Part shown: piece by piece, positions 45,236 to 56,509 of the stretch
How the letters are laid out: every line of letters starts with the position of its first letter
Position numbering within the stretch: the first letter of the stretch is position 1
Source: Alentia gelatinosa
Taxonomy: Eukaryota; Annelida; Polychaeta; Phyllodocida; Polynoidae
Assembly: GCA_950022655.1 (NCBI GenBank)
Contig: OX465583.1
Location: 16,667,318 to 16,731,317, forward strand
DNA: 64,000 nt
Direction of reading: 5' to 3'
The notes under the pieces: model-generated
What the model was told of the DNA's origin: nothing
Databases searched by the model: none
The model's input: the letters and a program-made list of their open reading frames with translations, nothing else
Position numbers and translations under genes: made by a program

Positions 45236-46885
45236 TTCCTAATGATGTAGTTTTACTTCAGTGTCCAGCTGTTTCTTAAATAATCAAAACAAAGATCAAT
45301 GTTTAAAACAAAAATGCAATGTAGGAATGAGAGGTAAGGTGATGGCTTTGATAGCAAAAAAGAATTAGAATATCACATTAGGATCACGACTAGGAATAGG
45401 AGAGGTGAGGTAGTGGGATAAGAAGGACAAGGATAGGAGATTGTTGGGGTCGAATCTAAAATAAAATCCTCATTTTCAGTCTTCTCATGTGCAAGAAAAA
45501 AATTGAAACAATCAAAGTACCTTTGTTAATGTTGGATGCAAACTCAAACCGGCCAACTGCATAGCCTATTTCCAGAGTAAAAGAATAAAGAGAAAGGTTT
45601 CAAGCATTTTTCTATTAATATACTGATATATATGCATAATCATAAGCTTTCTTGTGTTTAGTGCCCTACCTTGTCATACACATATTCGTAATCGATGGAA
45701 TCAGGGAATTTCACTACGATAGACTAAGGAGCGATGTATTGAGGAGGATGGTTGTATTATAAGATGGAGGGGTCAGACTGTAGGTTGATCTATAACCGGA
45801 AGTGGCCTGCCCACACCCTCCGCCAGGTTATAACACTAACCCGTCTCGCCCTGAGATTACCCATAACACCCCGACCTAAATGGCTGCCAACACAAATTGT
45901 GTTTATGGCGGTGGGGCAGCTTACTCCACCTTACTGGAGGTGACAGCGTTTCACAGTCCGTTAGCCAATCAGGTTAGAGCAGACGGCAAATTAATAAAGA
46001 AGTACTTACGTCACGGACACCTATACTCCACGCACGTGGCATATCTTATTTATCTCCTGCTCCCTTCCCCAATAAGATAAGTTGTAAAGCCCTGGTGAAT
46101 GTGTAGGAAATGAAGGCAACAAAATTCATTGTTGATGCCTGATTAGATAGGGAGTTTACAATGATGATTATCTAATTCGTGAAGTGGCTAATTAATACCC
46201 TGTAGAGTCAAAGCTCACTTCATGACTCCCACTGCCATTAAGGGCTCTAGATGTATTTTCTATATGCAGGTTTGTCTATTTTCTATTTTGTTGTTCATGT
46301 ATTTGCTATTCCATATTCGATTTACAGCCAAATCAATACAAAGTCTAATGGAAATTATTAAACACATGTGTACATGCAATTTTATACTAAGCACTATTTG
46401 GAAGATGGACAAGTACAATTTGTTGAAGGCTGACAAACGGTATATTCCAGTATCATCGTTTGATTTCAGGTCTAATATAAGATTCAATGTCAGCACCTCG
46501 GATGTTTTGACAGATACCCATTCCTGGGATCTCTATTAGTAATAAGTTCTCCTTGATTATTTTTGTCTTCAAAATGAAAATAGGTCTTAGTCGTTCCCAT
46601 TCGATGCAACAACTCAGAGCGAGAAAATAAAACTGTTGTTCAAATACAAAATGATATTGATGATAAATTAAACCCCGCGTTCTGTATAAAGAACTAAGTG
46701 TGATATTAAAAGCAGAAGGTCTCCTCTTCCTCGCTGACTAGCGTCGTCTTAATAGAAACCCCGGAGATAAGAATAAACTCAATAAAAAGGCAGCCTGCTG
46801 AGAGGCCCACTTTCACCAGCCCCACTTCTCGACAAAGTCTCGGCCCGCGCGCCACTCCCCGAGAATAGAACGACCACTGCTATTT
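45236..46885. other. Unassigned stretch
   Basis: No gene recognised. A 105-residue frame at 46222-46539 overlaps one on the other strand and has no domain. Confidence 0.4.
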
Positions 46886-46955
46886 CTACGTCACCGGAAA
46901 CGGATGTGGGTAACTTCCGGTTGGTGACTTCCTGTGGGTGGCTTCCGCTCGCTGA
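46886..46955. promoter_or_regulatory. Cluster of ETS-like words
   Basis: CACCGGAAAC, ACTTCCGGTTGG, ACTTCCTGTG and GCTTCCGCTC lie within 60 bp, next to CpG-rich DNA. Motif evidence only. Confidence 0.3.
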
Positions 46956-46964
46956 CAGTGCCTG

Positions 46965-47275
46965 GTGACTTTGAGGGATGGCGGGATGGGTGCTGGAGCA
47001 CAGAGTGGGTTCGGGGCTTGGGGCTTAGGTCTCGGGGGTCAGGGTTTGGGGTTTGAGCTTCGAGGTTCGAGGTTAAGTCTTCGGGTCCTAGGTTCGGGCT
47101 TCGTGTTTTTTTAGTCTTGGGGCTCAAGGTTTCGGGTCCTCAGGCGCGGGGATTAGGATTCAGGGTTCAGGACTCAGAGTATGGGATTTGGAGTTTGAAG
47201 CTTGAGATTCAGGGTTCAGAGTTCGGGGGTCATAGCGCAGGGTTAAAAATTCAGGTTTTTTTTATTGTGGTTTGG
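46965..47275. repeat. Degenerate G/T-rich array (GGGTTCAGGG-like)
   Basis: Diverged 6-10-bp units GGGGTTTGGGG, GGGTTCAGGACTC. Not the telomere repeat TTAGGG. Confidence 0.75.
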
Positions 47276-48884
47276 GGTTCCGGGTCGGGGCTTTGATTTT
47301 ATCTTTGAGTATTTTTGTAAATGTTTGGAATTAATAATGGTTTGAAGAGTATAGGAAGTATTTCATACCGAAGCGATGTAAAGAGGAAAATTAGAAAACT
47401 TTATCTTTGAGTATACCTCTGTTGTTTTATGGACGTGGAATTAATTATGGTTTGAAGGATATATAAAGCATTTCATACCAAAACTATGAAAAAAGGAAGA
47501 TTTCCATCCAATCCAATGTCGGAAATTCATTCCTTATTCAATTATCATGTAATATCGTAAACTCTGAGTAGTACGCACTATTTTAATAGAACGGTGAAGA
47601 CGGATGGCTCATATACTACAATATGTACTCTAATAAGAACATAGATCAAAGTGGGCTAATTTCTTATTCATGAGAACGATTCGCTTATCTGGACAAGTAG
47701 CAGGTTGCCTATTATAAATAGGGCGATTTCTATTCTTATTTTGTGAATTAAAAATATGTTAATCATGATATGCATATTTTTTAAGTATCATTTTGTATTA
47801 TTACTAACAACAGACATGGTTATTTTTCAAGCCGTTATTCCCCCTAATGCTGACGCTGTCCTCCAGTTGGCGTTCCCGCAGTGAATACTTCATTCGAAAC
47901 CCCTCCTCCCACCCCCCATCCTCCTCCCAGGGGTGAGTTTCCCTCTGTTCTCCATATCAAAGGTTCAAACCACCAAAATGTCAATACACCCCTTGGTTCC
48001 ACACACAGGCACAACCCAACATCCATTCGTGCGGAAAGCCACTTTATGCTACAACACTCAAACGGCGACCAAAGGACTTTCAGAGAATTGAGCACTGTAG
48101 GGAAATGTGCCACAGTCACATGACAGCAAATTGTGCGCCTGAAAGCATGCAATTAACACGAGCATTAATTACCGGTCCGCCAAGTCACGTCACACAGATC
48201 CAGACATTAACTTGTTATCACATTTCATATTGTAGAGCCAAGATTTCGGGTGTAAACACCACAAACACTGTACTTCTTTTTGTTCTACTGATTCCCAATA
48301 CCATTAATGAATCTATTCTTACCAGGAGTAGAACTTTATTTCTTATTTATTAAATCTTTATTCATGATTTGAAAGCAGAATCTTTTTTGATAATAACAAT
48401 ACCGAAGACTCCACCATGGTGAACATCAAAATATGATATATGAATGCTAATAGTCACATGAGTCCGGGCGGTTAGTGAGGCCCAATGTTCGCTCACCAAG
48501 AATGTGAATCTATATACATGTACACTTGTAGGTATCACAATTCAATCGCTATCTATCACCAAGCAGGGGACTCAGGGGACTATTTGTGAAGGTGTCTTTA
48601 ATATTGGCCCACGCGATATTCATGAGACTAGATTTTAAGCCCAGATACCACCTTTGGTTTAAGATGAAAATCTGATAAAAAAAAAAGAAAAAAAAGCTGT
48701 GCTTGGCGGGGGAGTAGGGAGGAGAGAGGTGGGGGCGCGTGTACGACCAGGTAGCGATATGTCAGTCCACGGAGATTAGGTCGCCGAATCTGCACGGTCA
48801 GCAGTTTTTCGCGCCACTGCCACCAACACCTTGCAGGTAATTGCCTGTTTGTTTCTATGGCGACGTGTTTACTGATGGGCCGGC
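47276..48884. other. Unassigned stretch
   Basis: No gene or ordered repeat recognised. A-rich run at about 48677-48694. Confidence 0.4.
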
Positions 48885-49109
48885 GGGCGGCGCACGCCGG
48901 GTATCCAGGGGCATAGGCTGGGCATGAAGAGGCGAACGCCCAGCATCTAGAGGCGTACGATGGGTATCTGAGGGCGTACGCCGGACATATAGAGGCGTAC
49001 GTCAGGCATATAGATGCGTACACCAGGCATATAGAAGCGTCCGCTTGGCGTTTAGATACGTACGCCGGGCATATAGATACATACTACGGGTAGCTATATA
49101 GGCGTAAGA
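48885..49109. repeat. 21-bp CpG-rich array (GGCGTACGCCGGGCATATAG)
   Basis: About ten units of AGGCGTACGCCGGGCATAT plus AG, with substitutions. It replaces the C-terminal coding part of the adjoining reverse transcriptase relic. Confidence 0.9.
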
Positions 49110-50080
49110 TTGCAGGATTGCAGTTTGATACACATCTAAAGCAGCTCTTTTAGTTAGGTAGCCTCTCATCTTGGCTAGTTGATACAATCTAAAGGACACC
49201 TTCTTTTTCATTGACGCAAAATGATGTCTATAGTTTAAATTCTAGTCTAGATTCCCAAATATTTATAAGATATTACTTGTTTAATCTCTTGATTGTTAAT
49301 AAAAATCTGATTTGATATTGGTTGTCTCACTCTCTTTTTTACCAATGTTGATATTATGCTTGTTTTGTGTACACCATGTTACAAAGCAGTCCAATTCAGA
49401 CTGAACCTCTTCATACAGAAAGTTAATATCATTACCATGTCTGAAAATAGCAGTATCAGCAGCAAAAAGTTAGACTTTACTATCAACTAGACACTTGGAA
49501 ACATCATTAACATAGAGTAGGAACAGTAAAGGCCCAAGAATGGAAACTTGTAGTACACCATGTATGATAATTCTAGTCAGGAAAAGCAGATTATTGGCCT
49601 TAACATTTTGCTTTCTTGGTATTAGATAACTTTCAAACCAATAGTAACAGCTTCCTTTAACACCAAAACCATTTTCGAAGAAGTATGGCATGATTGACCG
49701 CATCAAACACCTGGCTGAGATCTACAAACACAGCCAGCATTGAGTGACCACAATTTTAATTTGTTAAGACGTCATTCGTAAATTTGGAAATGGCATCGAT
49801 TGTGGACTTTGATTTTCTGAAATTCTCAAATTGGTTATCTGACAGAATATTGTTTAGATTAATACAAGACATGAACTGTTTATAGACTATCTTTTCCATT
49901 AATTTATGCATAATGGGCAATAATAAAATTGGTCTGAGGTTGTTCAGTCTGTATGGATCACCTCCTTCATGAATAGGTACAACCGTGGCAGTCTTCCAGC
50001 TCTCAGGAATTACAGAGGAGTAGAACATACCATTATAAAGATTAGCATAGATCCCTGGAATCGCCTGAACAGAGTCCACA
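49110..50080 (-). pseudogene. Broken LINE reverse transcriptase, palm domain
   Basis: Read on the minus strand from 50080. The N-terminal palm text is NLYNGMFYSSVIPESWKTA, VVPIHEGGDPYRLNNLRPI and LSDNQF...RKSKSTIDAI (50079-49756). After a frame change comes AVFVDLSQVFDAVNHAI (motif A, with its aspartate), then, in another frame, GVLQVSILGPLLFLLYVNDV (usually GVPQGS). After a stop comes LFAADTAIF at about 49480-49454, where the catalytic FADD box reads FAAD. A last piece, KKVSFRLYQLAKMRGYLTKR (from 49205), stops at the 21-bp array. Several stops, frameshifts and a lost catalytic residue show a dead copy. Probably a Jockey/CR1-type LINE; distinct from the relic at 30664-31407. Confidence 0.88.
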
Positions 50081-50385
50081 ATATGTGTGAGGATATATCG
50101 GACAACATTGATTGTTTAGGTTCTGTATTTTTTCGTTCACATGGGAGGTAGGTTCTTCCAGTGTTGGAAAAGAAAAGAGTGTAACCATACTGTACAGAGC
50201 TGTGTTGATCCAAACATTGATTGTTTGTATGGACTGATTTCCTTAAGTAGTTTGTCTTTTCTGAATCTCTCAAAAAAATGGAAACTCCCTAGATGCATCA
50301 TAATAATTTTTATTGCACATCCCATAATAACATCATAAGTTATAAGGGGGTGAGTCTCCTCCAACCTGTCATTACACTGTTCACC

Positions 50386-50423
50386 CTGATGAAGGCCACA
50401 TGTAACGGCCGAAACTATAGGTC
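50386..50423 (+). ncRNA. Hammerhead-ribozyme-like core
   Basis: CTGATGA (50386-50392), then GGCC (50394-50397), a 9-nt loop, GGCC (50407-50410) and GAAA (50411-50414). This is the order core box 1, stem II, core box 2. After it, ACT-ATA-GGT could form a 3-bp stem III before GTC (50421-50423), the usual cleavage triplet. The expected stem I (CACC before CTGATGA with GGTG after GTC) does not form with the following AGATAGG, so it is probably inactive. Similar short-stem-III hammerheads are known from Penelope-like elements and retrozymes. It lies on the strand opposite to the LINE relic. Confidence 0.5.
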
Positions 50424-51151
50424 AGATAGGTATATTAGGGACTATGGTGGGATCCGGATTCAAATAGTGTTTCCCTAAAGATTCTTATAGATAGACATAT
50501 GCTGCATATCTAATTAGTTTAAGGAAGCATTTGTTTGTAAATAATAACTAAAGGAAAAACATTGTCTGAAATTATAATATAAAAATATTGCATCAACTCC
50601 AACCAAGCCTTAGCCTTCCTACCACAACAATGCTATAACATATGGCACATATCACAAAAAGGGGCTTTTTGCTACTTTTCTAATTTGATAACAAAACAGT
50701 CCATTTTGATTTCTACTATGAGTACAATAAAAGTTAAGGTATCAAAATGATCCTCAAACAAATCTCTACTTGATTAAACTGGGCTTTGGATTTGCTTCCA
50801 TATGGAATTCTATGGAATCTTCACTCATATTCTAGAAGGTCAACATTTTGCCTAACTTTCAGCATGATTTCATAGAAAATGTGTCAAAAATGAAAACAGA
50901 TAAATTACCTCAATAAATTCAAAATATATATGAAAATAAAGCCCATAATCTCTGGTTTAATATGGTACCATTTGTAAATCTGTATCCTTTTTACAGCCTA
51001 AGTTATGAGAACTTTTGTATAGCAAGTCAAAAATAACTAGTTTTCAGTCCCCAATATGGGTGCGAGGCCTATAGTAGGTTACAAACAGTTGTTCTCATCT
51101 TATTATCGGAAACTGAATGTATTGAAAGGATTCAATAATTAAAAAGTTCTG
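50424..51151. other. Unassigned AT-rich stretch
   Basis: No gene or repeat recognised. Confidence 0.4.
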
Positions 51152-51454
51152 TCAAAACAACATATCGTACTGGACGTTTGGTCGGTTTGTGGTACTTCCT
51201 CCAACATTATGCATAACTGTTTTTCTGGCCTGCAACCATTCGTTTGATGGTTTAAGTTCACAAGTTAGGCTCAAGGCGTCTTCAGGCATATTGGTACTGA
51301 GGATTCTGCCGGCAAGTTTGGTATCACCCATCGATTTAGCTAACTCGAATTGGAAGCGGTGTTCAGATGAGGAATGTGTGTGCCCTCCGTATGTGACTTC
51401 ACATTCAAATAGGTTTGAAAATGGGGCAAACCTACCTTGAAACGCTATGCTCAT
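51152..51454 (-). pseudogene. NADAR-domain fragment
   Basis: The 100-residue frame has the N-terminal two thirds of a NADAR (YbiA-like) domain: FQGRFAPFSNLFECEVTYGG (residues 5-24), SSEHRFQFELAKSMGD (28-43), AGRILSTNMPEDAL (48-61) and ELKPSNEWLQARKTVM (66-81). The SSEH signature with its glutamate and histidine is present. Family knowledge: NADAR proteins act on ADP-ribose or riboflavin-pathway derivatives and are usually about 150 residues. Here the C-terminal helices are replaced by unrelated text (HNVGGSTTNRPNVQ), and a stop codon lies directly before the first ATG. It is either a truncated relic, perhaps mobile-element cargo, or one exon of a split gene. I lean to relic. Confidence 0.65.
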
Positions 51455-51663
51455 CTACGTCTCAAAAGTCTTAGCATTGCTAATAGACAGCCCATGTGGT
51501 AGGTTTGTGATGATAAGATATATACTTCAAGTATCCTCCTCGCTGTTTCCTCTTTTAATCTCTGCTTTAACCTTCAGCATGGAAGGTTTTACACATGGTG
51601 GCTTTGTGTAACACTTCTCGATAATTTTTTCTATAAAGTATCACACCTATGTTATCATAAGTA

Positions 51664-52026
51664 GAAACCAAACGAGAGTTAGCCTTGTCAATGTTTATGC
51701 CACGATGGGCAGGTTGTGTATTACTACACGAGGCGTTAGCCGAGTTTAGTGAGTAGCAGACCTGACCAGAGTGGTATGAACATTGACAAGGCTAACTCGA
51801 GTTCAGTTTCGTATTTATCCTACCCCATCTCACCGATATACAGAGAATATTTGTAATTATCCAAGTTAGTAGTTATCAATGCTGCTGGATCTACTTTCGT
51901 TATCTCGTCCCTGATTGGTCCGTTTTTTTTATTCACCTCGGTGCATAAATAACACTTTATCCAACGCTCCGTCAAATACATTGAGTCAATGTTAAACCTA
52001 TGACGTTTTTTATTAAGGGTAGGATA
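51664..52026 (-). mobile_element. Composite palindrome element B2
   Basis: Palindrome 51664-51810 (147 bp): distal arm AAACGAGAGTTAGCC, TGTCAATG and CACGATGGGCAGG; proximal arm (reverse complement) GAACTCGAGTTAGCC, TGTCAATG and CACTCTGGTCAGG. Centre CACGAGGCGTTAGCCGAG (51727-51744). GA/TC mismatches at 51674-75, 51704-05 and 51730-31 (steps 30 and 26). Body 51814-52026 with ends TTTATCCTACCCC and AGGGTAGGATA; inside the far end the reverse strand reads AATAAAAAACGTCATAGG, as in B1. Confidence 0.87.
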
Positions 52027-52924
52027 AGGGATGATATTCCATCGTAACACATATAGACAATCGTTATAAACGAAGAGTCCAGTCTGTGGGAGGAGAACCT
52101 CGGCTTATCGTAAATCCCGACTCCGAGAGTAGGGAGGGATGGGGGATCGGCGGCACAGGACACCAAGGGTTAAAGCTCTTTGCGCGCGAGCACCTATTTT
52201 TATCGGATTATTATTTTTGGTGGTGAAGGAGAGGGCGGGTAATCACGACTGGGCGGCGGGCGAGGAGCCGTTCTGGAACATTGGCACACAAGTACCTTCC
52301 ATTACGCCGACTGCCAACATTTACTGGTCTTCAACACCCAAAATAAGGCCAATCCAAGCTGGCGGAAAGCAAAAAGAGACGACTCAAGGAAACCAGGCTT
52401 CCTCAGCCCCTCCTCCCCCTTACCTCCCGCCCACCCACTGCCTGCAGGCACTGCCGAGCAAGACTGATTGTCCGAGCGGTCGTCAAGAAAATGGAGATAT
52501 TGAAGGCAGGCCATTGTGTCGTGAATATTTGATGCCATCTAGAGGAGGGCGGCTGGGGGCGCGATGAGGTTTTTGCCGGATGCAGGGCGGGTTTGCGCGG
52601 ACGGAGGGTTTTAGTGATACCAGAGTTGTGTTCACTATAGAGAAAAATGACGGATATGGTCTGCTTTAAGTTGGCTCTTTGGGTAAACGGAATGGAGATG
52701 TGTGAACGAAGAATGTACGTTTAGCTTGAGGGAATCCGGTACATACATGGGATTTTTTTTTTATCGTATATTGGGTCGTTAAGCATACAATACTCAATTT
52801 TCCAGACTCGGCTGGGCCGATCTTCCGTCTGGTCCAAGACTTCAGGAATGTGGGTAAGATGTGTGGAGAGTCTGTTCTAATACCATTAAGGATCACTAGT
52901 TCATAATGAAATGAAGAAATGCAT
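52027..52924. other. Unassigned, GC-rich 52090-52580
   Basis: GC-rich with GCCATCTAGAGGAGGGCGGC near 52532, a weak CTCF-like word. The 142-residue frame at 52139-52567 has no recognisable domain and overlaps a minus-strand frame. Nothing found at 52600-52920. Confidence 0.4.
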
Positions 52925-53965
52925 TCGGTTGATGACTGTTTGAAGTCTTTTACTTCACTATTGCCTAAGTCATGCTAAACCTCCCATGACAAAACCTCCT
53001 GTTAAATGTGCCTGCCTAGGACCATCTTCTCCATGATAGGATCTCATGTTATATGAACCTGCCTTGGGCTATCTTCCTTGTGACAAGACCTCATATTAAA
53101 TGTGCCAGTCTAGGGATATCCTCCTTTTAAAAGGGTCTTATGTTGAATTCGCCTGTCTAGGGATATCCTCCTTGTGACAGAGTCTCATGTTGAATGTGCC
53201 TGTCTAGGGATATCCTCCTTGTGACGGGGTATCATGTTGAATGTGCCTGTCTAGGGATATCCTCCTTGTGACAGGGTCTCATGTTGAATGTGCCTGTCTA
53301 AGGATATCCTCCTTGTGACAGGGTATCATGTTGAATGTGCCTGTCTAGGGATATCCTCCTTGTGACAGGGTCTCATGTTGAATGTGCCTGTCTAAGGATA
53401 TCCTCCTTGTGACAGGGTCTCATGTTGAATGTGCCTGTCTAGGGATATCCTCCTTGTGACAGGGTCTCATGTTGAATGTGCCTGCCTAGGGATATCCTCC
53501 TTGTGACAGGGTCTCATGTTGAATGTGCCTGTCTAGGGATATCCTCCTTGTGACGGGGTATCATGTTAAATGTGCCTGTCTAGGGATATCCTCCTTGTGA
53601 CAGGGTCTCATGTTGAATGTGCCTGTCTAGGGATATCCTCCTTGTGACAGGGTCTCATGTTGAATGTGCCTGTCTAGGGATATCCTCCTTGTGACAGGGT
53701 CTCATGTTGAATGTGCCTGTCTAAGGATATCCTCCTTATGACAGGGTCTCATGTTGAATGTGCCTGTCTAAGGATATCCTCCTTGTGACAGGGTCTCATG
53801 TTAAATGTGCCTGCCTAGGGATATCCTCCTTGTGACAGGGTCTCATGTTGAATGTGCCTGTCTAGGGATATCCTCCTTGTGACGGGGTATCATGTTAAAT
53901 GTGCCTGCCTCGGGCTATTCTCCCTGTGACAGGACCTCATGTTAAATGATCCTGCCTAGGGCTAT
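52925..53965. repeat. 47-bp minisatellite, about 22 copies
   Basis: Unit GATATCCTCCTTGTGACAGG, GTCTCATGTTGAATGTGCCT, GTCTAGG. The middle copies are nearly identical; edge copies are diverged (AGGACCTCATGTTAAATG). Confidence 0.97.
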
Positions 53966-54001
53966 TCTCACCGTGACAGTTACCCATTTCAAATTTGCAC
54001 A

Positions 54002-54335
54002 ACCCCCCCCCCCCCCCCGACAGCCGTGTTGTGTTGGCGAGACGAAAGGAAGGATGGCACAGGGAAAGAAGGCAGGGGCATTCTGCTGGCATCTCCTGGC
54101 AGGAGATCAGTTGACAAAGACACTACCTCGTCACCCTCGACCCCGCAACTCTGAACTCTGGTGTATTACAACTTCTACTGAGCCCAGAAATCAAACCAGG
54201 CAAGCAACACGAGAAGTGGGCTGCCATCATTCATGCATTCACACCCCCCAGCAGTCTTTGCTCAAGTGGCATGTCTGTGGGTGAAGAATGATATGTGCTT
54301 GTCTTTTGATATGAGGGGGGGGGGGGGGGGTGAAG
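54002..54335. other. PolyC (54002-54018) and polyG (54315-54332) pair
   Basis: Two opposed homopolymer runs about 300 bp apart. No terminal inverted repeat found outside them, so a mobile element is possible but not shown. A 112-residue frame (53946-54284) reads through the polyC and is not credible. Confidence 0.5.
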
Positions 54336-54457
54336 GGTACTGTTCGACTTGGGAGACAAATCACTGAATGATTGCAGGCCTTTCATGCGACATAGAAATT
54401 TTTGCTCTCCGTGAGTATTCATTTACCAAACAGTGTCTCCATGTTCATGTATGTATA

Positions 54458-54609
54458 GGGGCCATCTGTATGCACTGAGGGGTTGGGGTCAAAGCTTTCG
54501 GATATTGTGCGTATGCTTCTTCTTTGTTCTATTGCGTACAGGATCAGGAGGGGGTAGGGGAGGGGTAAAAATTCTCAAGATTCTGCGTACGTACTTTATG
54601 GATGGCCCC
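54458..54609. mobile_element. Family J MITE, best copy
   Basis: Ends GGGGCCATC (54458-54466) and GATGGCCCC (54601-54609). The right subterminal CTGCGTACGTACTTTATG and the left TGTATGCACTGAGGGG are decayed complements; inside are GGTTGGGGTCAAAGCTTTCG and GGGGAGGGGTAAAAATTCTC. 152 bp, no coding. Confidence 0.65.
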
Positions 54610-54744
54610 ATACGGCAGAACTAATTGTCTACATACTCCAGACAAGCATACACGAAAATATATCGTTATACCTATGCACACATTCTCACACTTTCGGGTC
54701 AGCTGTCAGGTGGATTTAATTCGTCACTATGGGACGAGATATAG

Positions 54745-55026
54745 ATGGTTTCACCTACAAGCGGTCATATGCTCCGAGAGATTGACGCATAGTATTATCC
54801 GAGCGCATGCGAGATTATTGCCTAGGGTCAACTCTGGGAAGCATAGAATCGCGTTTATATGAAAGCATTAGTTCACTTTTGTTAGGCACTATTTTCCTTA
54901 CGTACTATTTTTCCGTATCCGTGCTTTATCGGCGCCTACAGCATATCTGTATCACCCGTGTATTTCCATACAGAGTTCCCATAGATGAACTATGAGGACT
55001 TTGTATTAGGTGGATGATAAATACAT
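54745..55026 (-). mobile_element. Composite palindrome element C2, decayed
   Basis: Palindrome about 54745-54885: ACAAGCGGTCATATGCTCCG, TTGACGCATAG, CCGAGCGCATGCGAG and GGGTCAACTC match the reverse complement of C1. The body runs to GTATTAGGTGGATGATAAAT (55003-55022), the C-type end. Internal CATATCTGTATCACCC resembles CATATCCGTATGCACAGC in C1. The other body end is too diverged to place. Confidence 0.6.
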
Positions 55027-55319
55027 ACTCCACTTTCGACGTCACCTTTTCTAGTCAAATTATTATCTGGCAAACATACAGAGTAGGTATAAGAATTAAA
55101 TCTGCAGGGTGCCCCACCGAGTGGCTTAACCCACGCGGGGGCGCCGCGGGCTGGAGGTCTGTACGCAACCATCGGCATTTTGTGTCCTGATCCCTGTCAC
55201 ACCCATCCCGCTCTGCCATTCAGGCGCTATGCAGTACCCTCTGAAGGCAGTGTATCCCGGGACTGGTGGAAAACAGGAATGTTACAAATAATGTCTCCTT
55301 CCAACACCTTTATATAGAC

Positions 55320-55515
55320 CAACTATCTACACAAACTGGTATTGACACAGCCCCACATGCTCACAGCCAATATCTACCATCACCATTATAGAGACCCACC
55401 ATTAGACACACACTGGTATCAAGACAGCCCCACATGCCCACAGCAAACACCTACCCACTGTCACTGAGTCCCACGATCTACACAGACTGGTATCAACACA
55501 GCCTAACATGCCCAC
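55320..55515. repeat. ~75-bp tandem repeat, ~3 copies
   Basis: ACTGGTATTGACACAGCCCC, ACATGCTCACAGCCAA and TCTACC words start at 55335, 55412 and 55486. Confidence 0.8.
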
Positions 55516-55809
55516 AGCTAACATCTCTCTCAACGATACCTGCCATCTGGCCCAGTGTGTGTCTTCCTATGTTCTCCTGCAGCATGAAGTAGCTTACACA
55601 TGACTGTAGGCTGCATGATAGATGTCCTAGGTTTCCTAAACCAATACACTGGCCCAACCTGTGGCTCACACATCCCCATAGCCACTTCCAACACCACATT
55701 CCCCTAATTAACACGACCCACAAATCAACACAACCTCAGTATCAACACATTCAGCACAACAATACAGCCTTTGGGCTCTCCATTCTCCAACCACCATCAT
55801 GCTCACTTT

Positions 55810-56235
55810 TCCTTCTTAGATCTGGCTGAGTCCCTTGTTGCATGGCTATTTCCATCATAGATCTAGCGGGATCACTCGCTGGCTGGTAATTCTTATCCCA
55901 GATCCGGCAGGGTCACTTCCTGCATGGTAATTTCTATCGTAGACCAAGCCAAATCACTCACGGCATGGAAGTTCCTTCCTAGATCTGGCAGAGTGATTCG
56001 CTTGGCGGTAATACCTATTCTAGATCTGGTGGATTGACTCGCTGGGTAATGATTTCTATCCTAGATCTGGTGGGGTGACTCTCTGGGTAGTGATTTCTAC
56101 CCCAGATCTGGTGGGGTGATTCTCTGGGTAGTGATTCCTACCCTATATCTGGTGGGGTGACTTTCTGGGTAGTGATTTCTATCCTAGATCTGGTAGGGTC
56201 ACTCGCTGCATGGTAATTTCCATCTTAGATCTGGC
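55810..56235. repeat. 41-bp minisatellite, ~10 copies
   Basis: Unit AGATCTGGTGGGGTGACTCT, CTGGGTAGTGATTTCTACCC; spacing 41 between 56063, 56104 and 56145. Left copies are more diverged. Confidence 0.92.
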
Positions 56236-56505
56236 CGGGTCTATATAGGCGAGCAGCTCGTAAATCAGGATGGCAGCCTGAGCTACTCGGACAGCCCGGG
56301 GACGGAGGCCGCAGTCAGCGCCGAGTGTGTGCTCCTACAGCCAGCCTCTTAAAGTGATTTCATGGGATGCTGCCTGCACTACAAGATGGTCATCCCTCAC
56401 GCATGGACTGCCCGGGGCACACCCGCCACTAACCGCCGCACGCCGCCTGCCCGCCCACCGACATTCCCAGCACACTGCCTGCCCACCACCATCGCCCACC
56501 AGCCT
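56236..56505. other. GC-rich stretch
   Basis: CpG-rich, with GGCAGCCTGAGC and GCCGCACGCCGCCTGCCCGC words. No gene recognised. Confidence 0.4.
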
Positions 56506-56509
56506 TATA

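Noticed and set aside
46965..47275. Telomeric repeat
   Set aside because: Units are GGGTTCAGGG/GGGGTTTGGGG-like and irregular, not TTAGGG.
52139..52567. 142-codon frame in GC-rich DNA
   Set aside because: No recognisable domain, overlaps a 78-codon frame on the other strand, and GC-rich DNA favours chance open frames.
52925..53965. CRISPR-like array
   Set aside because: Units are contiguous 47-mers without unique spacers, and the genome is eukaryotic. The same reasoning excludes the 77-, 41-, 60- and 34-bp arrays.
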